A DNA stretch of 13,302 nucleotides, from positions 1 to 13,302 of the forward strand of contig JAWXBG010000133.1 in assembly GCA_034439875.1 (NCBI GenBank), given 5' to 3'. The notes under the pieces are model-generated. The model did not search any database. It saw only the letters and a program-made list of their open reading frames with translations, and was not told the origin of the DNA. Every line of letters starts with the position of its first letter. Positions within the stretch are counted from its first letter, which is position 1. This document shows positions 1 through 7,428 of this stretch, one piece after another. The translations under genes and the position numbers were made by a program. Source of the stretch: JAWXBG01 sp034439875. Its GTDB lineage: Bacteria; Bacteroidota; Bacteroidia; Flavobacteriales_D; Sanyastnellaceae.

Positions 1-237
1 AATTGGTATTATCCCGAATCACGCGATGGAGATATCGGAATTCATAGGTCGAACTATTACTTTGCTCCATCGTGTAGATTCGAGAATCCCGCAGCGCATC
101 AACCTCAAGACACTTCCAATGCGCAATGCGGGATTATTTGAGGGTGTATATTCATACATCAAGAATAAAAATCGAGAAAGTGCTGGATATCAAAGGGGGT
201 TAGTGCTGCAATAGATTTCCAATGCGGATTCTGGGTT
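1..237 (+). repeat. Composite palindromic repeat, copy 1: D module inside the right arm of a P element (left end outside window)
   Basis: Three parts are visible. Positions 1-11 (AATTGGTATTA) are the reverse complement of the terminal motif TAATACCAATT seen at 247. Positions 11-134 are a 124-bp D module bounded by ATCCCG and CGGGAT. D contains two potential hairpins: CGATGGAG (24-31) with CTCCATCG (65-72), extended by flanking GAATC/GATTC, and AATCCCGCA (85-93) with TGCGGGATT (127-135). Positions 135-237 are an arm ending in CCAATGCGGATTCTGGGTT (219-237), the terminal repeat of the P element. The arm is about 94% and D about 92% identical by eye to the copy at 10045-10318, but D is inverted there. 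The short reading frames crossing it look non-coding. Confidence 0.85.
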
Positions 238-246
238 TAATCCAAA

Positions 247-418
247 TAATACCAATTCTGCTAAAAGGGAACCTCTAAATGGTCCAATCCGCACTGTGCA
301 TTGGAAGTCTGCTTTGGGCAATGCGCTGCAGGATGACGTGGTAAATGCCGTTGTGATTTATGTTTAGTTCAATGCAGTGAAACGATATTGGACAATTGCA
401 TAAATCCAAACCGTATTA
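247..418 (+). repeat. F-type MITE-like element containing an E module
   Basis: The element begins with TAATACCAATTCTG and ends with AAACCGTATTA, which are imperfect terminal inverted repeats. Inside, 287-335 is a degenerate half of the D module in reverse orientation (compare 10095-10140). Positions 338-418 are an E module of about 80 bp starting GTGGTAAATGCCGTTG. The E module is about 86% identical by eye to 9946-10026 and more weakly related to 2027-2096 and 10332-10413. AATGCCGTT near the start and AACGATATT in the middle can pair partially. It lies 44 bp beyond the dinB stop and encodes no plausible protein. Confidence 0.75.
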
Positions 419-462
419 CAATCAATCAAAATACGTTTATTCGGGGGCAATACAGATTGATC

Positions 463-1680
463 TCACTGCCTCCTATTCGCCAACAATACCGGTGGTCCAC
501 CGTCAAATGGATTTTCGCCACGTCCGATGGAATGTGCCTGCATGCCTGCGGCGCTGATGACGGCCCGATCTCCATACTTATTGCGCATCTTGTCCAGGGC
601 CTGATACAAATTTATTCTTTCCTCACAATCGTCGAAGAGATTGACTTGATAACCTCCGCTTACAAGATGACTGAATCGCACGCCTACCAGTCGAACGAGA
701 AGTCGGCGGTTGTATAGTTTCTGAAACAACTCCAGTACTTTCGGAATAAGAATGTGGTCGGCAGATGTATAGGGGATTCGACACTGAACGGTCTGTGTTT
801 GAAAATCGGAGTAACGCAACTTCATGGTCACACACGAAGTGAGCTTATGCCCTTTGCGCAGTTGGTAGGCTAGATTTTCGGTCATCGCGAGCAAAATTCC
901 CCTAAGTTTTACCACATCAATGGTATCCTTATCAAAGGTTCGTTCGGTAGAGATCGACTTACGTTCATGAAAGGGAATGACAGGAGAGTTATCAATTCCA
1001 TTTGCTTTTCGCCAAATAGCAGCACCATTTTCGCCGAGTGCATGCTCAATCAGCTCCATTGGCATTTCCTGCAATGTTTTGATCTGACTGATTCCCAAAT
1101 TGCGGAGTATTTGATAGGTTTTATCTCCCACCATCGGGATTTTTTTGATGGAGAGTGGTGCGAGAAATGGCTTTTCATTTCCACTGTCCACACGAATCTG
1201 ATTATTGGGTTTAGCCTCTCCAGTAGCAACTTTCGAAACAGTTTTGTTGGCCGAAAGTCCGAAGGAGATCGGCAATCCGGTTTCGCGAATTACTTTTTGT
1301 CGAAGTTCTTTAGCGAATTTATAGCATCCGAAAAAACGATCCATTCCAGTGAGGTCTGCATAAAACTCATCGATCGAAGTTTTTTCAAAAACGGGGACAG
1401 CCTCTTTTACAATCTCACTGACGATGTCCGAGTATTTTAGGTAATTGGATGAATTGCCTCGGATAATGATAGCGTGCGGGCAAAGCTGTTTCGCTAGTTT
1501 CATAGGCATGGCCGAATGGACACCAAAGGCCCTTGCCTCATAACTGCACGAGGCCACTACGCCACGGTCGGAAGTACCTCCGATCAGCACGGGAAGTCCG
1601 TTCAATTTGCTGTCCAATAGTCTTTCTACCGACACAAAAAAAGTGTCGAGGTCCAAGTGAATAATAGATCGTTCGCTCAT
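463..1680 (-). CDS. dinB: DNA polymerase IV (Y-family translesion polymerase)
   Basis: A complete 405-residue Y-family polymerase, which copies past damaged template bases at low fidelity without proofreading. The catalytic signature HLDLDTFFVSVE lies at 8-19, with metal ligand D10 and likely steric-gate F15. SIDE at 102-105 supplies D104 and E105. The YEARAFGV fingers motif follows CSYEAR at about 45-54. A helix-hairpin-helix thumb region is at about 178-197, and the little finger starts near SISTERTF at 242. QVNLF at 345-349 fits a beta-clamp binding motif. The ATG at 1680 is preceded in frame by a stop three codons upstream, so the start is well fixed. The gene stands alone, with repeat clusters on both sides. 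No clear TAnnTTTG promoter or LexA-type operator was found upstream. Confidence 0.96.
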   Translation of the reverse strand: MSERSIIHLDLDTFFVSVERLLDSKLNGLPVLIGGTSDRGVVASCSYEARAFGVHSAMPMKLAKQLCPHAIIIRGNSSNYLKYSDIVSEIVKEAVPVFEKTSIDEFYADLTGMDRFFGCYKFAKELRQKVIRETGLPISFGLSANKTVSKVATGEAKPNNQIRVDSGNEKPFLAPLSIKKIPMVGDKTYQILRNLGISQIKTLQEMPMELIEHALGENGAAIWRKANGIDNSPVIPFHERKSISTERTFDKDTIDVVKLRGILLAMTENLAYQLRKGHKLTSCVTMKLRYSDFQTQTVQCRIPYTSADHILIPKVLELFQKLYNRRLLVRLVGVRFSHLVSGGYQVNLFDDCEERINLYQALDKMRNKYGDRAVISAAGMQAHSIGRGENPFDGGPPVLLANRRQ

Positions 1681-1886
1681 GTTTCCTTATCTCCATATAA
1701 TAGACACCCACAACGTGGCCCTTTCGGATTTTCTCAACTGAGAATACCAACAGGCTTTCATTCTTAGAAGAAACAATCGGAGCGATGGTGAAAGCGATGT
1801 CCTTCAGGTAGCGAATATACTAAAATAATTAGTAATCTGATGGAAAAAAGTAATGAGCTTTCTGTGATGCATGGGATCATACCGAT
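1681..1886. other. dinB upstream region without a confident gene
   Basis: This 206-bp stretch must carry the dinB leader and promoter, but no good TAnnTTTG match is visible on the minus strand. One minus frame is open from 1819 (just after a TAG at 1820-1822) through 1681 and on into dinB to 1538. Its translation over 1681-1819 is protein-like, with alternating hydrophobic stretches such as ESLLVFSVEKI, but it has no ATG near the left end and no recognisable family. It could be a remnant of a gene end or simply chance. Confidence 0.35.
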
Positions 1887-2096
1887 TATACCAATTCTGT
1901 TTATAAAACAGTCCATGCCGCATTGCGCATTGGAAGTATCTTGAGGGTAATGCCTGCGGGAAGCAATAACTCGACCCATGAACTACGATATCTCCATCGG
2001 GTGATTCGGGTTTATACGCATGAAGCAGCAAATGCCGTTGGAGTAGTTGTTACAAGCCAATGGTGTGAAACGAAATTGGACTTTTACAGATACTTA
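1887..2096. repeat. Second repeat cluster: partial D module (reverse) plus E module
   Basis: The cluster starts with TTATACCAATTCTG (1887-1900), the F-element terminal motif, followed by a small hairpin CTGTTT/AAACAG (1897-1911). Positions 1917-2010 match the reverse complement of D (as at 10095-10213). About 25-30 internal bases are missing after GCGGGA near 1950, which removes one side of the first hairpin. Positions 2027-2096 are an E module (AAATGCCGTTGG ... ATTGGACTTTTACAGATAC), more diverged than copies 1 and 3. The P element at 2097 follows directly. Reading frames crossing this stretch consist entirely of repeat sequence. Confidence 0.75.
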
Positions 2097-2272
2097 AACC
2101 CAGAATCCGCATTGGAAATCTATTGCTGCGCTAACCCCCTTTGATATCAAGTACTGTCTCGATTTTTATTCTTGATGTATGAACATACACCATCAAATAA
2201 AAATCTTGCGAGAGCACTTGCTATCTGTGGGGTTTAGCACTTCATAACGCATCCCAATGCGGATTCTGGGTT
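2097..2272. repeat. P element: 176-bp near-complete palindrome with 19-bp terminal inverted repeats
   Basis: The ends are perfect 19-bp inverted repeats: AACCCAGAATCCGCATTGG at 2097-2115 and CCAATGCGGATTCTGGGTT at 2254-2272. Inward, the two arms stay complementary with small mismatches and gaps for about 85 bases each. They converge on a tip with arms at 2162-2181 and 2184-2204 (ATTTTTATT..GATGTATG paired with CATAC..ATCAAATAAAAAT) separated by two bases. As RNA or extruded DNA it would form one long hairpin. It has no coding capacity, as expected of a non-autonomous MITE-like element. TAA next to both ends (TAA|ACCCAG and CTGGGT|TAA) could be a short target duplication, but this is ambiguous because the same bases partly belong to the repeat. 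Confidence 0.85.
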
Positions 2273-2310
2273 AAACGGTATACATAAACGGTTTACATAA
2301 ACGGTACAAC
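2272..2310 (+). repeat. Short tandem array, three 13-bp units
   Basis: Units TAAACGGTATACA (2272-2284), TAAACGGTTTACA (2285-2297) and TAAACGGTACAAC (2298-2310) lie directly against the right end of the P element. The core AAACGGTAT is the same motif that ends the F element at 10016-10024, so the array may be a reiterated element end. Positions 2311-2381 beyond it show nothing recognisable. Confidence 0.8.
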
Positions 2311-2381
2311 AGTTTCCAACTGCCAAATCCGAGCTAGAGCAAGACAAAATCTCACATACCATTAGCGGCGACATAAACCAC

Positions 2382-2407
2382 AAAAAAACCGCCCAATTGG
2401 TGCGGTT
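2382..2407 (-). terminator. Rho-independent terminator of the Asp-rich lipoprotein gene
   Basis: Read on the minus strand, AACCGC (2407-2402) pairs with GCGGTT (2392-2387) around a CCAATTGG-type loop and runs into seven T residues (down to 2382). It lies 27 bp past the stop at 2434. On the plus strand the hairpin is followed by CCTTTTT, so it could act in both directions and shield the gene from transcripts of the repeat cluster. Confidence 0.85.
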
Positions 2408-2433
2408 CCTTTTTAAAATATTATTTAGAAAAA

Positions 2434-2736
2434 TTAATTCGAGCTCTTCTTTGAATCGTCGTCGTCATCATCGTCATCATCGTCATCCGTGATGCCGTCA
2501 TCATCTTCATCGTCGTCGTCATCGGTAATTTCTCCGCCAGCATCATCCTCATTAATCCCATCATCAGGCAACCCTTCCTCGAAATCACGGATCTCTACAT
2601 CTGTAGGACGCTGATCTTCACGAATAGATTTTTCATAAGCGGAATCTTCAGGTAGCACATCTTCGCACTTATGACACGAGGTCAAAAAGAACACGAGCGC
2701 TATCAAAAACCATCCTATTTTCACTATTGCCTTCAA
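2434..2736 (-). CDS. Small Asp-rich lipoprotein of unknown function
   Basis: A 100-residue protein of no recognised family. A lysine-containing N-terminus, a hydrophobic stretch (about 7-17) and lipobox LTSC (18-21) predict lipidation at C21 and a place in the envelope. A second cysteine (C24) follows. The mature part is very acidic. Residues from about 73 onward are almost only Asp and Glu in two blocks separated by GIT, with a longest uninterrupted Asp run of 11, and the chain ends in a small SKKSSN tail. Such tracts often bind Ca2+ or other cations, but no EF-hand or thrombospondin type 3 motif is complete here. The gene has its own promoter and terminator and so is probably a single-gene unit, although it lies just downstream of the sensor kinase in the same orientation. 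Length changes in the coding triplet repeat are plausible. Confidence 0.75.
   Translation of the reverse strand: MKAIVKIGWFLIALVFFLTSCHKCEDVLPEDSAYEKSIREDQRPTDVEIRDFEEGLPDDGINEDDAGGEITDDDDDEDDDGITDDDDDDDDDDDSKKSSN
2455..2524 (-). repeat. GAY triplet microsatellite inside the lipoprotein gene
   Basis: Two blocks of GAT/GAC codons (2455-2487 and 2498-2524 on the minus strand) encode the Asp tracts. GAT and GAC are mixed, so the repeat is impure at the DNA level, which lowers slippage. Any change would be in frame and alter tract length rather than switch the gene off. Confidence 0.7.
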
Positions 2737-2756
2737 AATGAGAGACTATTTACCAA

Positions 2757-2788
2757 CAAATGTAAGATCTTTTCCTTGCTTATACAAG
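2757..2788 (-). promoter_or_regulatory. Bacteroidota-type promoter for the Asp-rich lipoprotein gene
   Basis: On the minus strand TACATTTG (2764-2757) matches the -7 consensus TAnnTTTG exactly. CTTG (2788-2785) stands 20 bp upstream at the -33 position. The site is in the 53-bp gap between the kinase stop and the lipoprotein ATG, giving a leader of roughly 15 bases. Confidence 0.65.
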
Positions 2789-2789
2789 A

Positions 2790-5783
2790 CTAATTTGAAA
2801 AAAGTTCGTTAAAATTTGCTGGTAAAACGATACGAACCTGAGTGCCTATAGTCTGACCTTCATTGCCGAGGAGTTCGTAGGGACCAAGCAATTCGATGTG
2901 TTGGGATGTCATCAATTTTATCAAGTCTATCCGTCCCGAAGTAATAGCCATTCCCTTGGAAATATGGCTGTCACTGCCTGATTTATTGCGAAGACTGCTA
3001 TCTATCCCTATTCCATCGTCTGTAATCGTAAACTCAATGCTATCGCCATTCTTCTCCACATTTACATCTACTCGACCAGGGATGTTCTTTGGTAAAATTC
3101 CATGCCAAATGCTGTTCTCCAAAAAGGGCTGAAGGAGCATCGCCGGAACTTTCACAGCGTCTTGGTCCAGATTTTCATCTACGTGAATGGAATACGCAAA
3201 TTTGTCCTTGAATCGCATGTGCTCCAGCCTGAGATACAATTCCAACCTTTCCAGCTCGTCTCGAAGTGTAGTCAGATTATCGCTCGAACTGTCTAAATTC
3301 TTGCGTATCAACTTGGCAAAATCACTTAAATATTTATTAGCCGATAGCCTATCCTGACGGTTGATGTAGTACTGGATGGAGTTTAAAGCGTTGAAAATGA
3401 AGTGTCTGTTCATGCTGCTGTTTAAAGATTCTTGCTCTAAAGCCAACATTTTTGATCTCATTTCGAATTTCTCCTTCTCATGTCTGGTAATCAGTGTTTT
3501 ACGGCGCCATCTCACAATATTCCATACCATACCCATTCCAACTAAAATTTCCAACGAAATAAACCACCAAGTGTACCAAAAGGGTGGCTCAATTTGAAAA
3601 TTGTACAAAATGGGCTCACTCCATTTCTGACCTCTGCCAATGGAACGGACTTTAAATGTAAAGTTGTCATAGGGAAGGTTAGAATAGGTGGCAAATCCAT
3701 TTGATGTCAACGATTGCCAATCTTCATCAAATCCTTCCAACATATACTGGTATTGTATATCCTCCGGATGGGAATGTGAAATTCCTGTGAAGTGAAAGGT
3801 GAAGTGATTGTGTTTGTGATCCACTTTCAAATCGACAGGCAATCCGTTTGCTTTATTGATTGTTACTCCTTTCCAGTTCGCCCATTCAATATTTTCTAAG
3901 TTAAGTAATATAGAAGTGAGTACAATATCGGGCGCCAAATTGCTCATTTCGGAATCCGTCTTTTTCTTGTTGAGCCTCATCACCCCGTCTGTAGTTCCAA
4001 ACCATACATTGCCGTCAACATCAATAAATCCTGAATTAAGATTGGTTTCTAAACTGCGCAATCCCTCATTCAAACCATAGTGTTCGAAGCGAATATTACT
4101 CGCATCCATGTTTTGAACCAGGAGTGTATGATAGAGACCGTTGTTCGTTCCTACCCACAATTCGCGTGCGTGACTTCGCATAAAGTTGATCGTATTGGCT
4201 CCAGCCAAATCATCCACATTGGTGAGAGCAAATTGACCATCTGTCCACAACGCCACTCCATTTTGTGTACCCACCCAAATGTGATTGAATGCATCTACCT
4301 CGATACAATAAGTACTTTTTTCCGGTAGTCCATCTTTCTCGGTATACACCTTGAAACTATACCCATCGTATGAAAAAACTCCCTCTAATGTTGCCAACCA
4401 AATAACTCCGGAAAGGTCGCGCGCAATAGAACGTATGCGCGTTCTAGGCGTTCTATCTACAATGCTGAATTGCCCATTCTGTATTTTTCCCAAACCCTTC
4501 GCAGTGCCCATCCAGATAATGCCATCTTCGGTTTCGAGAAGTGACAGCACCATGCGATCCGGTATTCCATCTATTTCAGTATAGTGAAGGAATTTGCCAT
4601 TTCTATAAAGAAATAATCCGTCGGAAGAGCCAAACCATGTTTCTCCACTTTGAGTTGTTACACTTGTCCATATCCTATTGTTATCGGTCATCTCACTCAG
4701 AGGATAAGACGTCACTGTGTCGTTTGTTAGCCTACATATTCCCTTATCGTAGGTGGAAATCCAATAGCTACCTGCTTGCTCGGAATCTGCTGTAATGGAC
4801 ATAACAGCATTGCTACTCAAACCATCTTTGGTGGTATAAGCATAAATATCTTCTCCTGTAAATCGAAGTAAGCCGCTCCCGTAAGTAGCTACCCATATAT
4901 TGCCTTCCTTATCCTCCAACATATCTTTCACATCGGGTGTCGGCAAACCGTTAGACTCATCAAAAGCCTTGAAATTTTTTCCGTTGAATTTGTAAAATCC
5001 AAATCGGGAAGTCAAATAAAGTTGAGCTTGTTGTTGCGAATACATGAGGCCGGTAATGGTTGTAGACTCTAGTCCCTCCGCCGGACCGAAAGCCTGAATC
5101 ACATCGTTTACCAGTTTCACCAAACCCATGTCCTTGGTTCCGATCCAAAGTGTGTCGACCACACTCACCGCATCAAACAGTGTAATACCCGTGGGTGGAA
5201 TGAAATACTCGATGAACTTAGTCTCCTTCATTTCAGCGATACCACCCCTTGATATAACAAGTATTTTTTCTTTGTGCTCAATAATGCTCCTGATATTCGC
5301 GCCATCCTCAAATGAAGGTAAGAATGGGCCACTAATCTCATTGTTCCGAAGGATGAATATTCCCTTTTCAGTTCCTATCATCATGTAATTTTTGTTTTTA
5401 CCCCAAATACAATTTACAGTGGCATCGGACCAGTTGCTACCTAGTGAAAGAGTTTCAATTCTATCGGCATTGATGAATGCGATGTTGCCATTAAATCCGG
5501 TGACAATTGTTCTATCTGCGAGTTCGTGGATGCAGTTTACCTGATTTCCTGGCAGACCGTCGCGGCGATCGTAGTTCACAAATATTCTTCCATCAAATCG
5601 GCTTATACCACCTAAAGTTCCTGCCCAAATAAAACCAGAAGAATCTTGATAAACACATCGAACCTGCGATTGTACTAATCCTTCCTTTACATTATGTTGG
5701 ATATACGAATACTGCTGTGCATCGGAATGCAGATTCAACAAGGTGAAAAAAATTGCTACTAATCGGAATGCAATCTTCATCAT
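2790..5783 (-). CDS. Membrane sensor histidine kinase, two-component propeller/Y_Y_Y/LytS type
   Basis: A 997-residue sensor with a signal peptide (1-22), then about 600 periplasmic residues of two-component-propeller repeats. These have blade motifs of the W-x-G-T type, for example IWAGTLGGI (52), LWIGT (212), IWVAT (297), IWMGT (423), IWVGT (502), LWVGT (542) and VWFGT (593), enough for about two seven-bladed propellers. A Y_Y_Y-like beta domain (about 655-731), one transmembrane helix (about 737-757) and a coiled linker follow. The kinase core is of the His_kinase/LytS family: the phosphoacceptor is H794 in NRHFIFNALNS (Arg instead of the usual Pro before His), the N box is LQPFLENSIWHG (884-895) and the G box is DDGIGID (922-928). 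It lacks the receiver and AraC domains of hybrid propeller regulators. Its ATG overlaps the stop of the upstream LytTR regulator by 4 bp, so the two are co-translated and almost certainly partners. The ligand is unknown. Confidence 0.93.
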   Translation of the reverse strand: MMKIAFRLVAIFFTLLNLHSDAQQYSYIQHNVKEGLVQSQVRCVYQDSSGFIWAGTLGGISRFDGRIFVNYDRRDGLPGNQVNCIHELADRTIVTGFNGNIAFINADRIETLSLGSNWSDATVNCIWGKNKNYMMIGTEKGIFILRNNEISGPFLPSFEDGANIRSIIEHKEKILVISRGGIAEMKETKFIEYFIPPTGITLFDAVSVVDTLWIGTKDMGLVKLVNDVIQAFGPAEGLESTTITGLMYSQQQAQLYLTSRFGFYKFNGKNFKAFDESNGLPTPDVKDMLEDKEGNIWVATYGSGLLRFTGEDIYAYTTKDGLSSNAVMSITADSEQAGSYWISTYDKGICRLTNDTVTSYPLSEMTDNNRIWTSVTTQSGETWFGSSDGLFLYRNGKFLHYTEIDGIPDRMVLSLLETEDGIIWMGTAKGLGKIQNGQFSIVDRTPRTRIRSIARDLSGVIWLATLEGVFSYDGYSFKVYTEKDGLPEKSTYCIEVDAFNHIWVGTQNGVALWTDGQFALTNVDDLAGANTINFMRSHARELWVGTNNGLYHTLLVQNMDASNIRFEHYGLNEGLRSLETNLNSGFIDVDGNVWFGTTDGVMRLNKKKTDSEMSNLAPDIVLTSILLNLENIEWANWKGVTINKANGLPVDLKVDHKHNHFTFHFTGISHSHPEDIQYQYMLEGFDEDWQSLTSNGFATYSNLPYDNFTFKVRSIGRGQKWSEPILYNFQIEPPFWYTWWFISLEILVGMGMVWNIVRWRRKTLITRHEKEKFEMRSKMLALEQESLNSSMNRHFIFNALNSIQYYINRQDRLSANKYLSDFAKLIRKNLDSSSDNLTTLRDELERLELYLRLEHMRFKDKFAYSIHVDENLDQDAVKVPAMLLQPFLENSIWHGILPKNIPGRVDVNVEKNGDSIEFTITDDGIGIDSSLRNKSGSDSHISKGMAITSGRIDLIKLMTSQHIELLGPYELLGNEGQTIGTQVRIVLPANFNELFSN

Positions 5784-6544
5784 GTAATAGATGTCAAACG
5801 GTCCAAAAATTCTTGCACTTTTCTTCTGGCTACTGGCACCTGAACATCGTTGCTGAGTATCACAATGTTTCCCTCAGAGCGATTAAACTCTTTGAGGTGA
5901 TGAAGTATATTGATAATATGTGATTTATGAGTACGGAAAAACATGTTCGGATCCAACTTGTCTTCAAAGGACTTTATACTTCCGCTACTCACATATTTTT
6001 TGCCATTCGCCATAAATATTGTCGTGTAGTTTTCGTCTGCTTCAAGATGAACAATATCTACGTTCTTTAATACTGCAAATCCATCGCGTGTATGCACTAT
6101 AGTCTTTTCCACATTATTGGAAAGTGCTATGTTTTGTAGAATACGCGCCATGCGATCACTGCTCACTTCATTGGTTTGTTTTTTGGACTGCATTGATAAT
6201 GTTTTCTCAACTGCCTTTTTTAGTTCTTCAATGTCAATGGGCTTTTCCAAATAGTCGATGGCGTTTTCCTTGAATGCTCGAATAGCATGCTCGCGAAAAG
6301 CAGTAGTGAAAACAAGTTGAAACGGTTTTTCTTCAAGACTTTTCAATAGTGCAAATCCATCTTCACCCGGCATCATAATATCGAGAAAGACCAGATCCGG
6401 TTTAAATTCCTGAAGTATTTGACGAGCCTGTGATGCCCCGTTTGCAAGTTCAATATTCCCAACTCCTTCACAAAATTCTTGAAGTAACAATTTGAGATTT
6501 TCACGAGCAAATTCTTCATCGTCGACAATCAGTACTTTGAGCAT
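5780..6544 (-). CDS. LytTR-family response regulator (first)
   Basis: A 254-residue regulator. The receiver domain (1 to about 120) has the acidic pair D8/D9, phosphoacceptor D55 in LVFLDIMMPG, T80/T81 and K101 in the YLEKPID signature. After a short linker the LytTR DNA-binding domain (about 145-252) carries LEADENYT (167-174) and the FRTHKSHIIN motif (203-212) typical of the family. It overlaps the kinase start by 4 bp and precedes it in the operon, so it is the likely cognate output of that kinase. It is a clear paralogue of the regulator at 6637-7422; both begin IVDDE..ARENL and share the K-PID and HKSHIIN motifs. Paired AAGTTAGG repeats just before its ATG suggest self-regulation or regulation by its paralogue. 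Confidence 0.93.
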   Translation of the reverse strand: MLKVLIVDDEEFARENLKLLLQEFCEGVGNIELANGASQARQILQEFKPDLVFLDIMMPGEDGFALLKSLEEKPFQLVFTTAFREHAIRAFKENAIDYLEKPIDIEELKKAVEKTLSMQSKKQTNEVSSDRMARILQNIALSNNVEKTIVHTRDGFAVLKNVDIVHLEADENYTTIFMANGKKYVSSGSIKSFEDKLDPNMFFRTHKSHIINILHHLKEFNRSEGNIVILSNDVQVPVARRKVQEFLDRLTSIT

Positions 6545-6563
6545 AAAACTTATTTGGGAGAGA

Positions 6564-6602
6564 AAGTTAGGGCGAAGTTAGGAAACTTGATGTTCGATTG
6601 AT
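6564..6602. promoter_or_regulatory. Candidate LytTR binding site upstream of the first regulator
   Basis: On the plus strand AAGTTAGG occurs at 6564-6571 and again at 6575-6582, an 11-bp period that is about one helical turn. LytTR regulators such as AgrA and AlgR bind paired direct repeats with a GTT core on one DNA face, and both copies fit most of that loose consensus. TGTTCGATTGAT at 6591-6602 is identical to 7453-7464 before the paralogue. The repeats lie only 20-38 bp from the ATG at 6544, so they could overlap the transcription start. A weak -7-like TACATTTT is at 6632-6625 on the minus strand. Confidence 0.45.
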
Positions 6603-6636
6603 TGAATGGTAGTTCAGAGCTATTAAAATGTAATCA

Positions 6637-7422
6637 CTAAATATCCTTCGCTTTTTTGAGAAACTCCGGCAAACGCGCTCGAGAGATAGGAATATGGAAT
6701 CCATCGTCCATTATTGCCATACCTCCATCGACACTTGAATATTCTCTTAAATGGTCGAAATTTATGATATGCGATTTATGCACACGCATGAAAACATCCG
6801 AATCCAATGTTTCCTCGAATATCTTGAGCGTCTTCGTGTCGAGGTATTTTTGACCTCCTGAAAAATGGAGACTGGTGCAATTTCCTTCGCCTTCTAGACG
6901 TATAATTTCACTAGTGTTGACAATGCGAAATCCCTTTTGATGATAAAGGGTAATTCGGCTTTGGCGCTGTGAATTTTTAATGGCCTCCGACAATGACTTT
7001 ACAGAATTGAGATAATGTTCCAAATTTTGCTCATCCGATTGAAAGGAATCGAAATATTCGCCGATTTTCTCCACTGCCTGAATGAGATCTTCTAGGTCAA
7101 TAGGTTTGAGTATATAATGAATGGCATTAGCATTAAAGGCCTTTAGTGCAAAATGCTTGAATGCAGTGACGAAAACGACTTGAAATGTTTTGTCTGGCAG
7201 ACTGTCAAGTAGATCAAAACCCTCCGATCCACTGGGCATACGGATATCGAGGAATAGTACTTGCGGCTTTTTGTCAATGATCTTTTCCCGTGCATCCACA
7301 ATATTCGCAGCCGAATCGATGACCTGAATTTGTGGGCAAAATTCTGCCAGCATCATTTGCAAGTTTTCACGCGCGTGAAATTCATCATCCACGATAATAG
7401 CAGTGAGTGGCGAAGTTGGCAT
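6637..7422 (-). CDS. LytTR-family response regulator (second)
   Basis: A 261-residue regulator. The receiver has D12/D13, phosphoacceptor D59 in VLFLDIRMP, T86 and K106 in YILKPID, so all key residues are present. After a linker (about 122-152) the LytTR DNA-binding domain spans about 155-258, with LEGEGNCT (176-183) and MRVHKSHIIN (212-221). It is collinear with the regulator at 5780-6544 and probably arose by tandem duplication. A 92-bp gap containing its own candidate control elements separates the two genes, so it may be transcribed alone or read through into the regulator-kinase pair. No second kinase is present in the window. It could be phosphorylated by the same sensor or by another one. 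ATG at 7422 is the natural start. Confidence 0.92.
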   Translation of the reverse strand: MPTSPLTAIIVDDEFHARENLQMMLAEFCPQIQVIDSAANIVDAREKIIDKKPQVLFLDIRMPSGSEGFDLLDSLPDKTFQVVFVTAFKHFALKAFNANAIHYILKPIDLEDLIQAVEKIGEYFDSFQSDEQNLEHYLNSVKSLSEAIKNSQRQSRITLYHQKGFRIVNTSEIIRLEGEGNCTSLHFSGGQKYLDTKTLKIFEETLDSDVFMRVHKSHIINFDHLREYSSVDGGMAIMDDGFHIPISRARLPEFLKKAKDI

Positions 7423-7428
7423 AATACG

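Noticed and set aside
26..214. Short plus-strand reading frame at the window start
   Set aside because: It lies wholly in the D/P repeat, and the matching copy at 10045-10318 has D reversed, so no protein is conserved.
421..461. dinB terminator from ATCAATC/GATTGAT
   Set aside because: The arms are only 7 bp, AT-rich and separated by 27 bases without a T-run.
388..717. Plus-strand frame opposite the end of dinB
   Set aside because: It is the antisense of a strongly supported dinB and begins inside an E module.
1923..2144. Plus-strand reading frame upstream of dinB
   Set aside because: It is made of D, E and P repeat modules, with no recognisable protein pattern and no conserved frame in other copies.
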